Assembly: GCF_018406645.1 (NCBI RefSeq)
Contig: NZ_AP024546.1
Coordinates: 1,860,001-1,924,000 of the forward strand
Length of the DNA: 64,000 nucleotides
Reading direction: 5' to 3'
Source of the DNA: Lysobacter helvus
GTDB taxonomy: Bacteria; Pseudomonadota; Gammaproteobacteria; Xanthomonadales; Xanthomonadaceae
Shown here: positions 32,117 to 41,409 of the stretch, piece by piece
How the letters are laid out: every line of letters begins with the position of its first letter
How positions within the stretch are numbered: position 1 is the stretch's first letter
Made by a program: the position numbers and the translations under genes
The notes under the pieces: model-generated
Seen by the model: only the letters and a program-made list of their open reading frames with translations
The model's database searches: none
Told to the model about the DNA's origin: nothing

Positions 32117-33672
32117 GCGCGAACCTCCAGGCCGATCCGCTCTGGCGGCAGGCGGAACTGCACGCCAGCCGGCGCGAATGGCCGCAGGCGATCGCGCACT
32201 TCGAAGCGTTGCTCGCGCGTGCGCCCAACGATGCGCGCGTGCTCGTGCAACTGTCGTACGTCGAATCGCTCGCCGGCCACTATCGCGCCGCGCGCGCGTA
32301 CGCGCTGCGTGCGAACGACGCCGGGCCGCGTGATCCTGCGATCGTGCGCGAACTGGTCGCGCGCCTGCGCACCTTCAATGCGGCCCAGGCCCTGCATGCC
32401 TGCGTGCAGCGCCTCGGCCCCGCGGACCGCGTGCCGATCCCGCTGCTGCTCGCGTGCGCGGCGCAGTACAGCTACCTCAACGAACAGGAGCGCGCGCTTG
32501 CGCTACTGGACGAAGCGAAGCGCGGCGATCCCGACTTCCCGCCCACGCTGCTCGCGCGATCGCAGGTGCTGATGTACCTGGGCCGGTTCGACGAAGCGCA
32601 GGCCGACGCATTGCGCGGAACGCAGCGCGCGCCGGAAATCCCGCAGGGGTGGTGGCTGCTCTCGCGCCTGCGCAAGCAGACGCCGGACGACAACTGCGTC
32701 GATCCGATCCGCCGCGAGCTGCGGCATCCCGCGCGCAAGCCGGCGGAGATCGCCACGCTCGCCGAAGCGCTGCACAAGACGCTCGACGACCTCGGCGACC
32801 ACGCCGGCGCCTGGGCCGCGCTCGAACAGATGTGCAAGGCCAAGCGCGCCACGCTCGACTATCGCGCGCAGGACTCGCGCGACCTCGTCGATGCGCTCAT
32901 CGCCATGCCGGCCTCGCCGTGGCCGCTCGATGTGCAGGCGCAAGGCCGCACGCCGATCTTCATCGTCGGCATGCATCGCTCGGGCACCACGCTGCTCGAG
33001 CATCTGCTGGACGGCCATCCGGAGGTACGCGGCGTCGGCGAGCTGTACGACTTCACCAGCCAGATGCGCTACGCCACCGACCACCATTGCCGCGGCGTCA
33101 TCGATCGCACGATCGTCGAGCGCGCGCCGGGCACGGCGTTCGAAAGCGTCGGCGCCGGCTACCTGCGCGAGATGGAATGGCGGTTGGGCACGGAGCGCTG
33201 CTTCACCGACAAGCTGCCGTCCAACTTCCTCAACATCGGCTTCATCTGCCGCGCGTTGCCGCACGCGCGCATCCTGCACATGGTGCGGGACCCGATGGAG
33301 ACGTGTTTTTCGAACCTGCGCGAATTGTTCTCCGACGCCAACCCGTATTCGTACGACCAGCGCGAGCTCGCGGACTTCCACCACCAGTACCGGCGCCTCA
33401 TGGCGCATTGGCACGCCGCGCATCCCGGCCGGATCTGCGACGTCGACTACGCGCGCCTGACGCGCGAGCCCGATGCGGTGCTGCGCGAAGTGACGGCGTT
33501 CTGCGGACTGGAGTTCGATCCGGGGATGCTGGCGCTCGGCCAGCGCAAGCGCGGCGTGGCCACCGCGAGCGCGGTGCAGGTGCGACAGAAAGTCGAAGCG
33601 CGCGAGGTGCCGAAATGGGCGCCGTATGCGCAGTGGCTGGGACCGTTGCGGGAAGCGCTCGCCGTCGGATGA
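32113..33672 (+). CDS. TPR-containing sulfotransferase 2
   Basis: The product is 519 residues and is a diverged paralogue of the preceding protein. TPR-like helices fill about 1-270. The sulfotransferase domain has the PAPS loop IFIVGMHRSGTT (282-293), DKLPSNFLNIG and ARILHMVRDPMETCFSNLRE. The ATG overlaps the stop of sulfotransferase 1, so the two are made together and may work as a pair on one substrate. N-terminal TPRs usually bind a protein partner, which favours a protein or protein-bound acceptor over a small molecule, but this is inference. Confidence 0.88.
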   Translation: MSANLQADPLWRQAELHASRREWPQAIAHFEALLARAPNDARVLVQLSYVESLAGHYRAARAYALRANDAGPRDPAIVRELVARLRTFNAAQALHACVQRLGPADRVPIPLLLACAAQYSYLNEQERALALLDEAKRGDPDFPPTLLARSQVLMYLGRFDEAQADALRGTQRAPEIPQGWWLLSRLRKQTPDDNCVDPIRRELRHPARKPAEIATLAEALHKTLDDLGDHAGAWAALEQMCKAKRATLDYRAQDSRDLVDALIAMPASPWPLDVQAQGRTPIFIVGMHRSGTTLLEHLLDGHPEVRGVGELYDFTSQMRYATDHHCRGVIDRTIVERAPGTAFESVGAGYLREMEWRLGTERCFTDKLPSNFLNIGFICRALPHARILHMVRDPMETCFSNLRELFSDANPYSYDQRELADFHHQYRRLMAHWHAAHPGRICDVDYARLTREPDAVLREVTAFCGLEFDPGMLALGQRKRGVATASAVQVRQKVEAREVPKWAPYAQWLGPLREALAVG

Positions 33673-33693
33673 CGCGGCGCGGTGCAGGGACGC

Positions 33694-34542
33694 TTAGAGG
33701 TCCTGCTCGTACCGGACGTACGGGATGGTGCCTTGCTCGTCGGACGTCGCCGGCGCCGCGAACGGATTCTTGCCGCGCGTGACCACGTTGTCCGCGCCGA
33801 CCGTGAGCTGTCCGCTCCACGGCGTGCGCCAGGTGAAGCCGAGGCCGAGGCCCTGCCACTGGCCGCCCGGTGCACCCGGCACGTCGATGACGCGACCGAT
33901 GATGTTGCCGCTGAAGTGGCCGTAGCCGCCGCCGAGCGTGACGCTGTGCGTGTTCCAGCGATCGGCGAGTTCCGGCACGTCGGCCGCGGACACGATGCGT
34001 GCCTTGGCGACGGTGCCGCCGATGGTGACGAAGCCTTCGCGACCGATGGTCTTTTCGCCGGAGACGGTGACGTCGTGTTGTTCGACCCTGCCGCGCGCGG
34101 GGCTGAGCCAGGCCGGCAGCGTTTCCTGCGAAGCACCGACCGTCAGGCCGACGCGGCCGCCATTGCGGCTGAAGCCGGTGGTGGCGTTGATGCGGTGGTT
34201 GTCCGACGACGCGGCGTCATCGCCCATCGATGCGAGCAGGCAATGATTGGCGAGGTTGCCGATCGCACTCGACACACCCGACTTGCGATCGCACAGCAGG
34301 CCGAGCGAATCGCCGGCACCGAGACCGAACGCGGCATCGAGCGCGCCTTCGCTGAAGCGGCGGCGCACGCCGACCGAAGCGTCCGCGGGTTCGAGCAACA
34401 GCACCGCTTCGACCTTGCCGCTTGCCTGGTTCCAGATCGGCAGCTGCATGGTGTCGTCTTTCTTCGCCTGCGCATGCACGCCCGCCGACATCGCGAGGGC
34501 GAGGAATGCAGTGAAAAGGCGGAGGCGGGACGGCTGTCGCAT
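33694..34542 (-). CDS. Predicted outer-membrane beta-barrel protein, function unknown
   Basis: The product is 282 residues with a signal peptide (about 1-24, ending GVHAQ). The rest alternates polar and hydrophobic residues with Gly-rich turns (GGRVGLTVGASQ, THSVTLGGGYGHFSGNIIGR) and ends in VRYEQDL, all consistent with an outer-membrane barrel. I recognise no named family; it resembles hypothetical proteins conserved in xanthomonads. The start at 34542 is the point where the signal peptide begins. A TTGTTA-N17-TAGGAT promoter precedes it. It is convergent with the sulfotransferase operon. Confidence 0.75.
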   Translation of the reverse strand: MRQPSRLRLFTAFLALAMSAGVHAQAKKDDTMQLPIWNQASGKVEAVLLLEPADASVGVRRRFSEGALDAAFGLGAGDSLGLLCDRKSGVSSAIGNLANHCLLASMGDDAASSDNHRINATTGFSRNGGRVGLTVGASQETLPAWLSPARGRVEQHDVTVSGEKTIGREGFVTIGGTVAKARIVSAADVPELADRWNTHSVTLGGGYGHFSGNIIGRVIDVPGAPGGQWQGLGLGFTWRTPWSGQLTVGADNVVTRGKNPFAAPATSDEQGTIPYVRYEQDL

Positions 34543-34597
34543 GGCGCGTGTCTGACCCGGTACCCCGGGCGAAGTTCCTTTTTCGGTCTTGGTGGGA

Positions 34598-34626
34598 ATC
34601 CTATTCCGTTTATGTTTCTTTAACAA
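34598..34626 (-). promoter_or_regulatory. Promoter of the outer-membrane gene
   Basis: On the minus strand, TTGTTA (34621-34626) and TAGGAT (34598-34603) are spaced by 17 bases, giving a leader of about 50 bases. The -35, including the following AA, matches those of the TonB receptors. Confidence 0.6.
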
Positions 34627-34639
34627 TCGCCCCACGGTG

Positions 34640-34673
34640 AAAAAACATCCCGGGACCCGCGATCCGGGTCCCG
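34640..34673 (-). terminator. Terminator of hslO
   Basis: A perfect 9-bp stem (CGGGACCCG/CGGGTCCCG) with a 5-base loop is immediately downstream of the hslO stop. On the minus strand it is followed by GGATG and six Ts. Confidence 0.8.
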
Positions 34674-35609
34674 TTATTGCAGCCGGTCGGGGGCCGGCAT
34701 CGGCTCGGAGGCCGCGGGTTCGAACAGCCCCGCGATGTCCTGCCCCGAGAACGAATACCCCTGCCCACAGAACTCGCAACGCACGTGGGCGTGCCCGTCG
34801 GCCACGGCCGCTTCGGCTTCTTCCCGGCCGAGGGACTGGAGCATCGCCTCCACCCGGCCGCGGGAGCACGAGCACCCGAAGGCGAGGTCCTTCCCGGCCA
34901 GCACCTCCGGCGCCTCCTCGTGGAACAGGCGGTGCAGCAGGACCGGCCCGGGCACCGCCAGCAGCTCGTCCTGCCCGAGGGTGTCGAACAGGGCCGAGGC
35001 GCGCGTCCAGCCGTCCGCGTCGCCCTCGTCGCCCGGAAGCTTCTGCAGCATCAGGCCGGCCGTCCGCTCGCCGTTGGCCGCCAGCAGGAGGCGGGTGGGC
35101 AACTGCTCGGACTGGACGAAGTAGTGCTCGAACGCGGAGGCCAGGTCGTCCCCCACCAGAGGGACCAGCCCCTGGTAGCGCTGGGGGTCGCGCCCGTGGG
35201 GGGAGGGGTTCTCGATCGTGATGGCCAGGATCGGCTCCGGTCCCAGGTCGGCCAGGCCCTGCGGCGGCGGGGCGTCTTCCTGCAGCTGCGCGATCCCGCG
35301 CAGCGTGCCGGCCGCGGTGCATTCGGCGAACAGGGTGCGCAGCGTGCCCGTGCCGCGCAGCTGCACCGACAGGCGTCCTTCGACCTTCGCGTGGCCGGTG
35401 AACAGCGCCGAGGCCGCGCTCGCCTCGCCCAGCAGGCGCGCGATGGACTCCGGGTAGTCCGCCCGCGAACGGATCTGCTTCCACGTCTCGTCCAGGTGCA
35501 CCAGCACGCCGCGGACGCCCGCCTCGGGCAGGAGGAAGCGCGTGAGGTGGTCGTCGCGGCCAACGCGGGCGTCGGCCTGGGCGGGAGCGTGCGTCATGGA
35601 TTCGATCAT
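34674..35609 (-). CDS. hslO: Redox-regulated chaperone Hsp33
   Basis: Hsp33 is activated by oxidative unfolding and prevents protein aggregation. The product is 311 residues, slightly longer than E. coli Hsp33. The C-terminal redox switch has four zinc cysteines in the order CSCSRG then CEFCGQGY, with about 30 residues between. The N-terminal core includes GVRGVLVHLDETWKQI and AIARLLGEASAASALF-like helices. I start at the ATG at 35609 (MIESMTHAPAQ); a second ATG at 35597 is possible. Divergent from mtgA. Confidence 0.93.
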   Translation of the reverse strand: MIESMTHAPAQADARVGRDDHLTRFLLPEAGVRGVLVHLDETWKQIRSRADYPESIARLLGEASAASALFTGHAKVEGRLSVQLRGTGTLRTLFAECTAAGTLRGIAQLQEDAPPPQGLADLGPEPILAITIENPSPHGRDPQRYQGLVPLVGDDLASAFEHYFVQSEQLPTRLLLAANGERTAGLMLQKLPGDEGDADGWTRASALFDTLGQDELLAVPGPVLLHRLFHEEAPEVLAGKDLAFGCSCSRGRVEAMLQSLGREEAEAAVADGHAHVRCEFCGQGYSFSGQDIAGLFEPAASEPMPAPDRLQ

Positions 35610-35703
35610 GGAAGACCCGTCGTGAAATGCGGATGCGTGGGCGCGCCAGTGGATAATGCGCGCCGCCCGCGCCGCGGGAAAACATCGGAAGAAGGACAAC
35701 GCC

Positions 35704-36477
35704 GTGCGAAATGGGGACGCCCGCCCGCCGAAGCAAGCGCGCACGCGCAAGCGGCGCCTCCTGCGCTGGATGCTCCTGCTGCCGGTGTGCTTCGTGGTAC
35801 TGACGACCCTGCAGGTGCTGCTGCTGCGCTTCATCGACCCGCCCTTCAGCGCCTTCATGGTCGCGCGGCAGTTCGAAGCGATCGGGCAGGGCGACTTCGG
35901 CTATCGCATGGGTCATCGCTGGGAGGACCTCGAGGACATGTCGCCCTCGATCCCCGTCGCGCTGGTGGCGGCGGAAGACCAGAACTTCGCGAGCCACCAT
36001 GGCTTCGATTTCCTGGCGATCGAAAAAGCGCGCGCGCACAACCAGAAGATGGCCGAGCGCGCCGAACAGCGCGGCACGCCCGTCAAGCGATTGCGCGGGG
36101 CGAGCACCATTTCGCAGCAGACCGCCAAGAACCTGTTCCTCTGGAGCGGCCGCAGTTACGTGCGCAAGGGCCTGGAGGCCTGGTACACGGTGCTGATCGA
36201 AGCGCTGTGGCCCAAGCGCCGCATCCTGGAGGTGTACGCGAACATCGCCGAGTTCGGCGACGGCACCTACGGCGCGCAGGCCGCGGCCGTGCGCTTCTTC
36301 AACAAGGACGCTGCGCGCCTGTCGCCCGCGGAGGCCTCGCGCCTGGCCGCGGTGCTGCCCAACCCGCGCCGCTACGACGCCGGCCGCCCGGGGCCCTACA
36401 TCCAGCGCCGCAGCAACGCCATCCAGCGCCAGATGCGCCAGCTCGGCGGCGGCGCGTGGGTGCGCACGCTGGACTAA
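35704..36477 (+). CDS. mtgA: Monofunctional peptidoglycan transglycosylase
   Basis: MtgA polymerises lipid II into glycan strands at the inner membrane. The product is 257 residues from the GTG at 35704. A basic N-terminus and one membrane helix (about 22-44) precede the glycosyltransferase-51 domain. Motif 1 is [18 protein letters not shown], with the catalytic Glu in [22 protein letters not shown] and [20 protein letters not shown] are motifs 2 and 3. The GTG is chosen because AGAAGGA lies just upstream; an ATG at 35656 in frame has no ribosome site. Confidence 0.94.
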   Translation: MRNGDARPPKQARTRKRRLLRWMLLLPVCFVVLTTLQVLLLRFIDPPFSAFMVARQFEAIGQGDFGYRMGHRWEDLEDMSPSIPVALVAAEDQNFASHHGFDFLAIEKARAHNQKMAERAEQRGTPVKRLRGASTISQQTAKNLFLWSGRSYVRKGLEAWYTVLIEALWPKRRILEVYANIAEFGDGTYGAQAAAVRFFNKDAARLSPAEASRLAAVLPNPRRYDAGRPGPYIQRRSNAIQRQMRQLGGGAWVRTLD

Positions 36478-36487
36478 CATTGCCGGC

Positions 36488-37543
36488 ATGGATGCCCATC
36501 TCCCCACGGACGACGCCCGCCGCGATCCGCGATTGACCGTCGTGGTCGCCGCCTTCGACGAAGCCGACGCCCTGCCGCTGCTGCAGCCGCGCATCGCCGC
36601 GGTGCTCGACGCGCTTGCGCACGACGCCGGCATCGTCGGGCGCGTGCTCTACATCGACGACGGCAGCCGCGACGCGACGTGGCAGGTGCTGCAACGCCTC
36701 GCCGCGCAGGATCCGCGCATCGCATTGCTGCGGCTGTCGCGCAACTTCGGCAAGGAAGCCGCGCTCACCGCGGGCCTGGACCACATCGAATCGGGCGCGG
36801 CGATGATCCTGGATGCCGACGGCCAGGATCCGCCGGAACTCATCCCGCAGTTCGTCGCCAAGTGGCGCGAAGGCTTCGACGACGTCCACGGCACGCGCAT
36901 GGCGCGCGAAGGCGAAAGCCTCGCCAAGCGCGCCACCGCCCACATGTTCTATCGCGTGATCGGCCGCCTCTCGCGCACGCCCATCCCGGCCGACACCGGC
37001 GACTTCCGCCTCCTGTCGCCGCGCGCGCTGTCCGCGCTGCGGCAACTGCGCGAACGCAACCGTTTCATGAAAGGCCTGTTCGGCTGGGTCGGGTTCCGCC
37101 AGGCCTCGATTCCCTACCAGCGCCAGGCGCGCGCCGCCGGCGGCAGCAAGTTCAATTTCTGGAAGCTGTGGAACCTCGCGATCGAGGGCATCACCGGCTT
37201 CTCCACCGCGCCCCTGCGCGTGGCCACGTACGTGGGCCTGGCCACCGCGTTGCTGGCCTTCCTCTACGGCGCCTGGATCGTCGTGAAGGCGATGCTCTGG
37301 GGCGACCCGGTCGCGGGCTGGCCCACGATGATGGCGGTGATCCTGTTCCTCGGCGGCATGCAGCTGATCGCGCTGGGGACGCTGGGCGAATACCTCGGCC
37401 GGTTGTACGAAGAGGCCAAGCAGCGCCCGCTCTACCTCGTCGACGCCTGGCGGCCGGCCGCGGGAGTATCCTCGGCCCAGCCGCCGACGGAGGGACACGA
37501 CGATGCGCACGGTCCGCCACCTGCTCGAATCGAAAACGCCTGA
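36488..37543 (+). CDS. GtrB/DPM-like family 2 glycosyltransferase
   Basis: The product is 351 residues. The GT-A domain (about 15-240) has VVVAAFDEADALPLL, the DxD-type IDDGSRDATW and LDADGQDPPELIP, and GNFGKEAALTAGLDH-like sequence typical of polyprenyl-phosphate glycosyltransferases. Two C-terminal helices (about 235-260 and 275-300) anchor it, with LGTLGEYLGRLYEEAKQRPLY after the last helix. It likely loads a sugar onto undecaprenyl phosphate for later transfer to a surface glycan; acceptor and sugar are unknown. Its 3' end overlaps the CBS gene by 41 bases. Confidence 0.87.
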   Translation: MDAHLPTDDARRDPRLTVVVAAFDEADALPLLQPRIAAVLDALAHDAGIVGRVLYIDDGSRDATWQVLQRLAAQDPRIALLRLSRNFGKEAALTAGLDHIESGAAMILDADGQDPPELIPQFVAKWREGFDDVHGTRMAREGESLAKRATAHMFYRVIGRLSRTPIPADTGDFRLLSPRALSALRQLRERNRFMKGLFGWVGFRQASIPYQRQARAAGGSKFNFWKLWNLAIEGITGFSTAPLRVATYVGLATALLAFLYGAWIVVKAMLWGDPVAGWPTMMAVILFLGGMQLIALGTLGEYLGRLYEEAKQRPLYLVDAWRPAAGVSSAQPPTEGHDDAHGPPPARIENA

Positions 37544-37931
37544 GGTCTACGCCATCGGGCCCGACCAGCCGGTCCTCGAAGCGATCAAGCTGATGGCGGA
37601 AAAACGCATCGGCGCACTGCTGGTGATCCAGGGCGGCCGCCTCGTCGGCATCGTCTCCGAGCGCGATTACGCGCGGAAGGTCGTGCTGCAGGGCCGCGCG
37701 TCGTCCGATACGCCGGTGCGCGACATCATGTCGTCCGACGTCGTGCGCGTGGGCCTGTCCGACACCACCGCGCATTGCATGCAACTGGTCACCGACAAGC
37801 GCATCCGCCACTTGCCCGTCGTCGACGGCGATGCGGTGCTGGGCGTGGTGTCGATCGGCGACCTGGTGAAAGCCGTGATCGAAGACCAGCAGGTCGAGAT
37901 CGACCAGTTGCAGCGCTACATCGCGAGCTGA
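37503..37931 (+). CDS. Two-CBS-domain protein
   Basis: The product is 142 residues, essentially a tandem CBS pair (about 8-65 and 75-130). VLEAIKLMAEKRIGALLVI and KRIRHLPVVDGDAVLGVVSI are the repeated CBS signatures. Stand-alone CBS pairs bind adenine nucleotides or other ligands and often act as regulators. GGAGGG precedes the ATG inside the 3' end of the glycosyltransferase gene, and the two genes overlap by 41 bases in different frames, suggesting coupled expression. Confidence 0.9.
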   Translation: MRTVRHLLESKTPEVYAIGPDQPVLEAIKLMAEKRIGALLVIQGGRLVGIVSERDYARKVVLQGRASSDTPVRDIMSSDVVRVGLSDTTAHCMQLVTDKRIRHLPVVDGDAVLGVVSIGDLVKAVIEDQQVEIDQLQRYIAS

Positions 37932-37961
37932 CGTCCGAAGCGCGGGCTTGGCGGGCGCGAC

Positions 37962-39971
37962 CTACTTCGCGTACTTCCCGCCGCACTGCACGTCCTTGCC
38001 CGGCCCGAGTTCGATCGTTGCCAGCAGCGCCGCCGGCGGCGTGATCGTGGCCAGCGACAATGCGATCGCGCCACGCAGTCCCACGCGCTTGAGGTCCGGA
38101 CGGAACGAGGGATCCTTGAAGGTGCCGCCCACGAGCAGCGGCGAGCGGAACGCGAACAGGCTGCGATCCTTCGGCCGCGGCCGCAGGTGCAGGTCGAGCG
38201 TTTCGTCGCGCAGGTTGACGCTGCCCTCGCCGACGATGAGCGTGTCGGTCGTGTCGAAGGCCAGCGACTGCGTCGTCATCACGCCGTTCCTGACCTCGAA
38301 GTCCGCGAACGCGCAGCGGATCGGGATGCGCCGGTCGCCTTCGACGAGGAACTTCAACGCTTCGGCGATATCGATGCCCGCGTATTCCATCAGCAGGTTG
38401 CTGATCTGGCCGTGGCCCATGCCGAGTTGCGCGGTGCCGTTCGCCGAACCGAGCATCTTCGCGATCGAGTTGCCCGTGCCGGTGATGTGGATGTCGCCGC
38501 CGACGCGGCCGACCGCTTCGCGCATCACGTCCGATTCCGGCAGCAACTGCGGCAGGCTGAGGCCGCGCACCTGCATGTCGGCGCGCGTGTGGATCGGCGA
38601 TTCGCGCGCATCCATGCGGATCGTCGAACGGATGTCGCCGCCGGCCACGCCGAAGTTCAGCGGATCCAGGCGCAGCAGGCCCGCATCGATCAACAGGTGC
38701 GCATCCATGTCGTCGAGCGGCAGCTTCGGTGCGTTGATGCGATGCGCCTTCCAGCGCACGTCCGCATCCATCGCGCGGAGTTTGTCGAGTTCGTAGGGCT
38801 TGTCGGGCAGCACGCGCGTCTTCGCGCGTTCCTGCGCCGCCTTCGCCGCTTGTTCCGCCGTCGCGGTTTCGCCCGCGCCCGCGGCGGGCGGCTTGCCGAC
38901 GAAGCCCGCGAGGTCATCGAAGTCCAGGCGCTTGGAGACGAGCGTCGCCTTGAGGATCGGACGCTTGCGGCCGGTTTCGAAACTCGCGTCGCCGCCGAGG
39001 TCGCTGTCGCCGAGCTTCCCGGTGAAATCGTCGTAGTGCCAGATGTTGCCGGTGTCCTTCGTGCCCGTGCGGCTGGTGGGCGTCTGTTCGCGCGTGAAGC
39101 GGCCATCGAACGAATACGGCGGTGAATCCGGCGCGGCGATGCCGAGCAGCGGATACAGGTCGGCGAGGTTCTGCCCGGCCAGCGCGAGCTTGAGGTTGAA
39201 GCCGCGCAGGCGGAACGGGTCGAGCAACGTGCCGCGCGCATGCGCCCGCGTCGTGCCGGCGGTGACGTGCACGTCGATGCGATACGGGTGCGTGGTTTCG
39301 CGCAAGGCGAGCGGCGTTTCCGCGCGCCCGTCGAGCTTGAACTTGCGGCCTTCCCAACGCCCGCCACCATCGGCCAGCACCGGCGGCGCCTTCGACGACG
39401 GATCGCGCAGGTCGCTGTGCACGGCGACATCGATGTCCGTGTTGCGCGACGCATCGAGGAAGCGCAGGCGTCCATCGTCGATCCACAGTGCGCCGTATTG
39501 CGTCGTGTCCGTCGACGCTTCGCCGAACACCCAGTTGCCCGTGTGGCCGGGGCCGTATTCCAGGCGCATGCGCGGCTTGCGCAGGCGGATCTCGGGCAGG
39601 CGATATTCGCGATGGAAGAGCAGCGGCTTCAGTTCGATCGCGAACTGCAGGCAATCGGCCGACACCATCGTCGGCTCCTTCGACCAACTGGCATTGCCGA
39701 ACGTGAAGGCGCCGACCTGCACCAGCGGCGTCCATCCGAAGCGATCGACATCGAGGTTGCCGATGATGTGGAACTTGCGCCCCGTGCGCGCTTCCACCTG
39801 GCGTTCGACCAGCGGCTTGAACCAGTTCCAGTCCCAGAACGCGAGCAGCAACGCGATGCCCACCGCCAGCACGCCGAGCACCGTGAGGAACGGATGCCGC
39901 GCGAGCGGGGCGAGCGGGCCGCCGCGCGCGAGGGGGCGGGGCGCGTCGGGATCGGACTTGGGGGTGGCCAT
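37962..39971 (-). CDS. AsmA-family envelope protein
   Basis: The product is 669 residues. It has a cytoplasmic leader, one membrane helix (about 27-46) and a long periplasmic part with the AsmA N-terminal region (GRKFHIIGNLDVDRFGWTPL) and C-terminal AsmA_2-like domain (MGHGQISNLLMEYAGIDIAE). AsmA-like proteins are thought to bridge inner and outer membranes and move phospholipids or help outer-membrane protein assembly. It is monocistronic here. Start is the ATG at 39971. Confidence 0.88.
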   Translation of the reverse strand: MATPKSDPDAPRPLARGGPLAPLARHPFLTVLGVLAVGIALLLAFWDWNWFKPLVERQVEARTGRKFHIIGNLDVDRFGWTPLVQVGAFTFGNASWSKEPTMVSADCLQFAIELKPLLFHREYRLPEIRLRKPRMRLEYGPGHTGNWVFGEASTDTTQYGALWIDDGRLRFLDASRNTDIDVAVHSDLRDPSSKAPPVLADGGGRWEGRKFKLDGRAETPLALRETTHPYRIDVHVTAGTTRAHARGTLLDPFRLRGFNLKLALAGQNLADLYPLLGIAAPDSPPYSFDGRFTREQTPTSRTGTKDTGNIWHYDDFTGKLGDSDLGGDASFETGRKRPILKATLVSKRLDFDDLAGFVGKPPAAGAGETATAEQAAKAAQERAKTRVLPDKPYELDKLRAMDADVRWKAHRINAPKLPLDDMDAHLLIDAGLLRLDPLNFGVAGGDIRSTIRMDARESPIHTRADMQVRGLSLPQLLPESDVMREAVGRVGGDIHITGTGNSIAKMLGSANGTAQLGMGHGQISNLLMEYAGIDIAEALKFLVEGDRRIPIRCAFADFEVRNGVMTTQSLAFDTTDTLIVGEGSVNLRDETLDLHLRPRPKDRSLFAFRSPLLVGGTFKDPSFRPDLKRVGLRGAIALSLATITPPAALLATIELGPGKDVQCGGKYAK

Positions 39972-40046
39972 CCGTGCGCGGTTCTCCGGGGGAACCCCAC
40001 CATCCGCAGGGCGCGGTCGAAGCCCGGTGAATGCGTTGCGCCGCGT

Positions 40047-40712
40047 TCAGTCCCGCGGCCACACCTGCGCGAGCACCGCGATGTAGTGGCACACGGTGCC
40101 GGCCACGACGAACAGGTGCCACACCGCGTGCGAATAGCGCATCGACGGCCGGTGGTAGAACACCGTGCCCAGCGTGTAGGCCACGCCGCCGGCGATCAGC
40201 CAGCCGAAGGTCCAGCCATCCAGCGCCGCCATCACCGGGCGGATGGCCAGCAGCACGAGCCAGCCCATCGCGACGTACACGGCGGTGGACAGCAACCGGA
40301 AGCGCCCGGTGAAGAAGAACTTGAACACGATGCCCGCCGCGGCCAGCGACCAGATCGCGATGAAGAGGTTGCGGCCCACGTCGCCGCGCAGGCCCACGAG
40401 CGTGAAGGGCGTGTACGTGCCGGCGATCAGCAGGTAGATCGCGCAATGGTCGAACACCTTCAGCGCGGACTTGGCGCGTGGCGAGGCCATCGCGTGGTAC
40501 AGCGTGGAGGCCACGTACAGCAGCAGCATCGACAGCGAGAACACGATCGCCGACGCGAGCTGCCAGCCATCGCCGTGCAGCGCGGCCAGCGTGACCATCA
40601 CGATGCCGCCGGCCAGCGCCGCGAGCGCCCCGAACCCATGGGTCACCGCGCTGGCGAATTCCTCCCGCAAGGCGAGCGGGGACAGGGGCGCGTCGGTCGA
40701 GGGGCGGTCCAT
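40047..40712 (-). CDS. trhA: TrhA/hemolysin III-family membrane protein
   Basis: The product is 221 residues with seven membrane helices of the PAQR/hemolysin III type. Conserved residues are visible in EEFASAVTHGFGALAA, VASTLYHAM, FDHCAIYLLIAGTYTPF and YSHAVWHLFVV, which hold the family's His and Asp metal ligands. E. coli YqfA/TrhA has been linked to membrane energetics and lipid homeostasis rather than to haemolysis. Confidence 0.9.
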   Translation of the reverse strand: MDRPSTDAPLSPLALREEFASAVTHGFGALAALAGGIVMVTLAALHGDGWQLASAIVFSLSMLLLYVASTLYHAMASPRAKSALKVFDHCAIYLLIAGTYTPFTLVGLRGDVGRNLFIAIWSLAAAGIVFKFFFTGRFRLLSTAVYVAMGWLVLLAIRPVMAALDGWTFGWLIAGGVAYTLGTVFYHRPSMRYSHAVWHLFVVAGTVCHYIAVLAQVWPRD

Positions 40713-40785
40713 GCGCCGAGCCTGCGCCCGCGGGGCTGGAGCTTTTGCTCCTGGCGCCGCCCGGGCTCGCTAGACTTGCCCCCGC

Positions 40786-41409
40786 ATGATCATTTCCCAC
40801 CAGCACCGTTTCATCTTCGCCGCCGTGCCGAAGACCGGCACCCACTCGGTCCGCCAGGCCCTGCGCGAACACACCGGGCCCGACGACATCGAGCAGGTCG
40901 GCCTGTTCGTCGACAAGCGCTTCCCGTGGTCGGACCTGGCCGCATTGCGCCACGGGCACATCAGCCTGCGCCAGGTGCGGCCCTACCTCGGCGACGAGGC
41001 CTTCGCGCGGTATTTCAAGTTCGCGTTCGTGCGCAATCCGTTCGACCGCTTCGTCTCGTACTGCGCCTTCATGACGCGCAACGACGATCGCTTCGCGCGC
41101 GAACCGCAGGCGGTGATGCGCCAGGTGCTGTTCGACCTGCGGCCGCTCGAACACGTGCTGTTCCAGCCGCAGCACACCGTGCTGGTCGACGATGCCGGCG
41201 CGCTGCTCACCGATTACGTCGGCCGCGTGGAAGACATGCAGGCGTCCTACGACACCATCTGCGACCGCATCGGCATCCCGTCGCGCACGCTCGAACAGGT
41301 GAACAGCTCGCGCCGCGGCGACTACCGCCAGTACTACGACCGCGCGCTCATCGATGGCGTCGCCGCGCTGTATCGCCGCGACCTGGAGTTGTTCGGCTAT
41401 GCCTTCTGA
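40786..41409 (+). CDS. Sulfotransferase family 2-like protein
   Basis: The product is 207 residues. The PAPS 5' loop is FIFAAVPKTGTHSVRQAL (about 9-26) and the 3'-phosphate-site motif is FAFVRNPFDRFVSYC. This is the compact carbohydrate/protein-type sulfotransferase fold and differs from the TPR proteins at 30554-33672. No signal peptide is present. The gene overlaps the hydroxylase-like gene by 11 bases, so the two are translationally coupled. The acceptor is unknown. Confidence 0.85.
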   Translation: MIISHQHRFIFAAVPKTGTHSVRQALREHTGPDDIEQVGLFVDKRFPWSDLAALRHGHISLRQVRPYLGDEAFARYFKFAFVRNPFDRFVSYCAFMTRNDDRFAREPQAVMRQVLFDLRPLEHVLFQPQHTVLVDDAGALLTDYVGRVEDMQASYDTICDRIGIPSRTLEQVNSSRRGDYRQYYDRALIDGVAALYRRDLELFGYAF

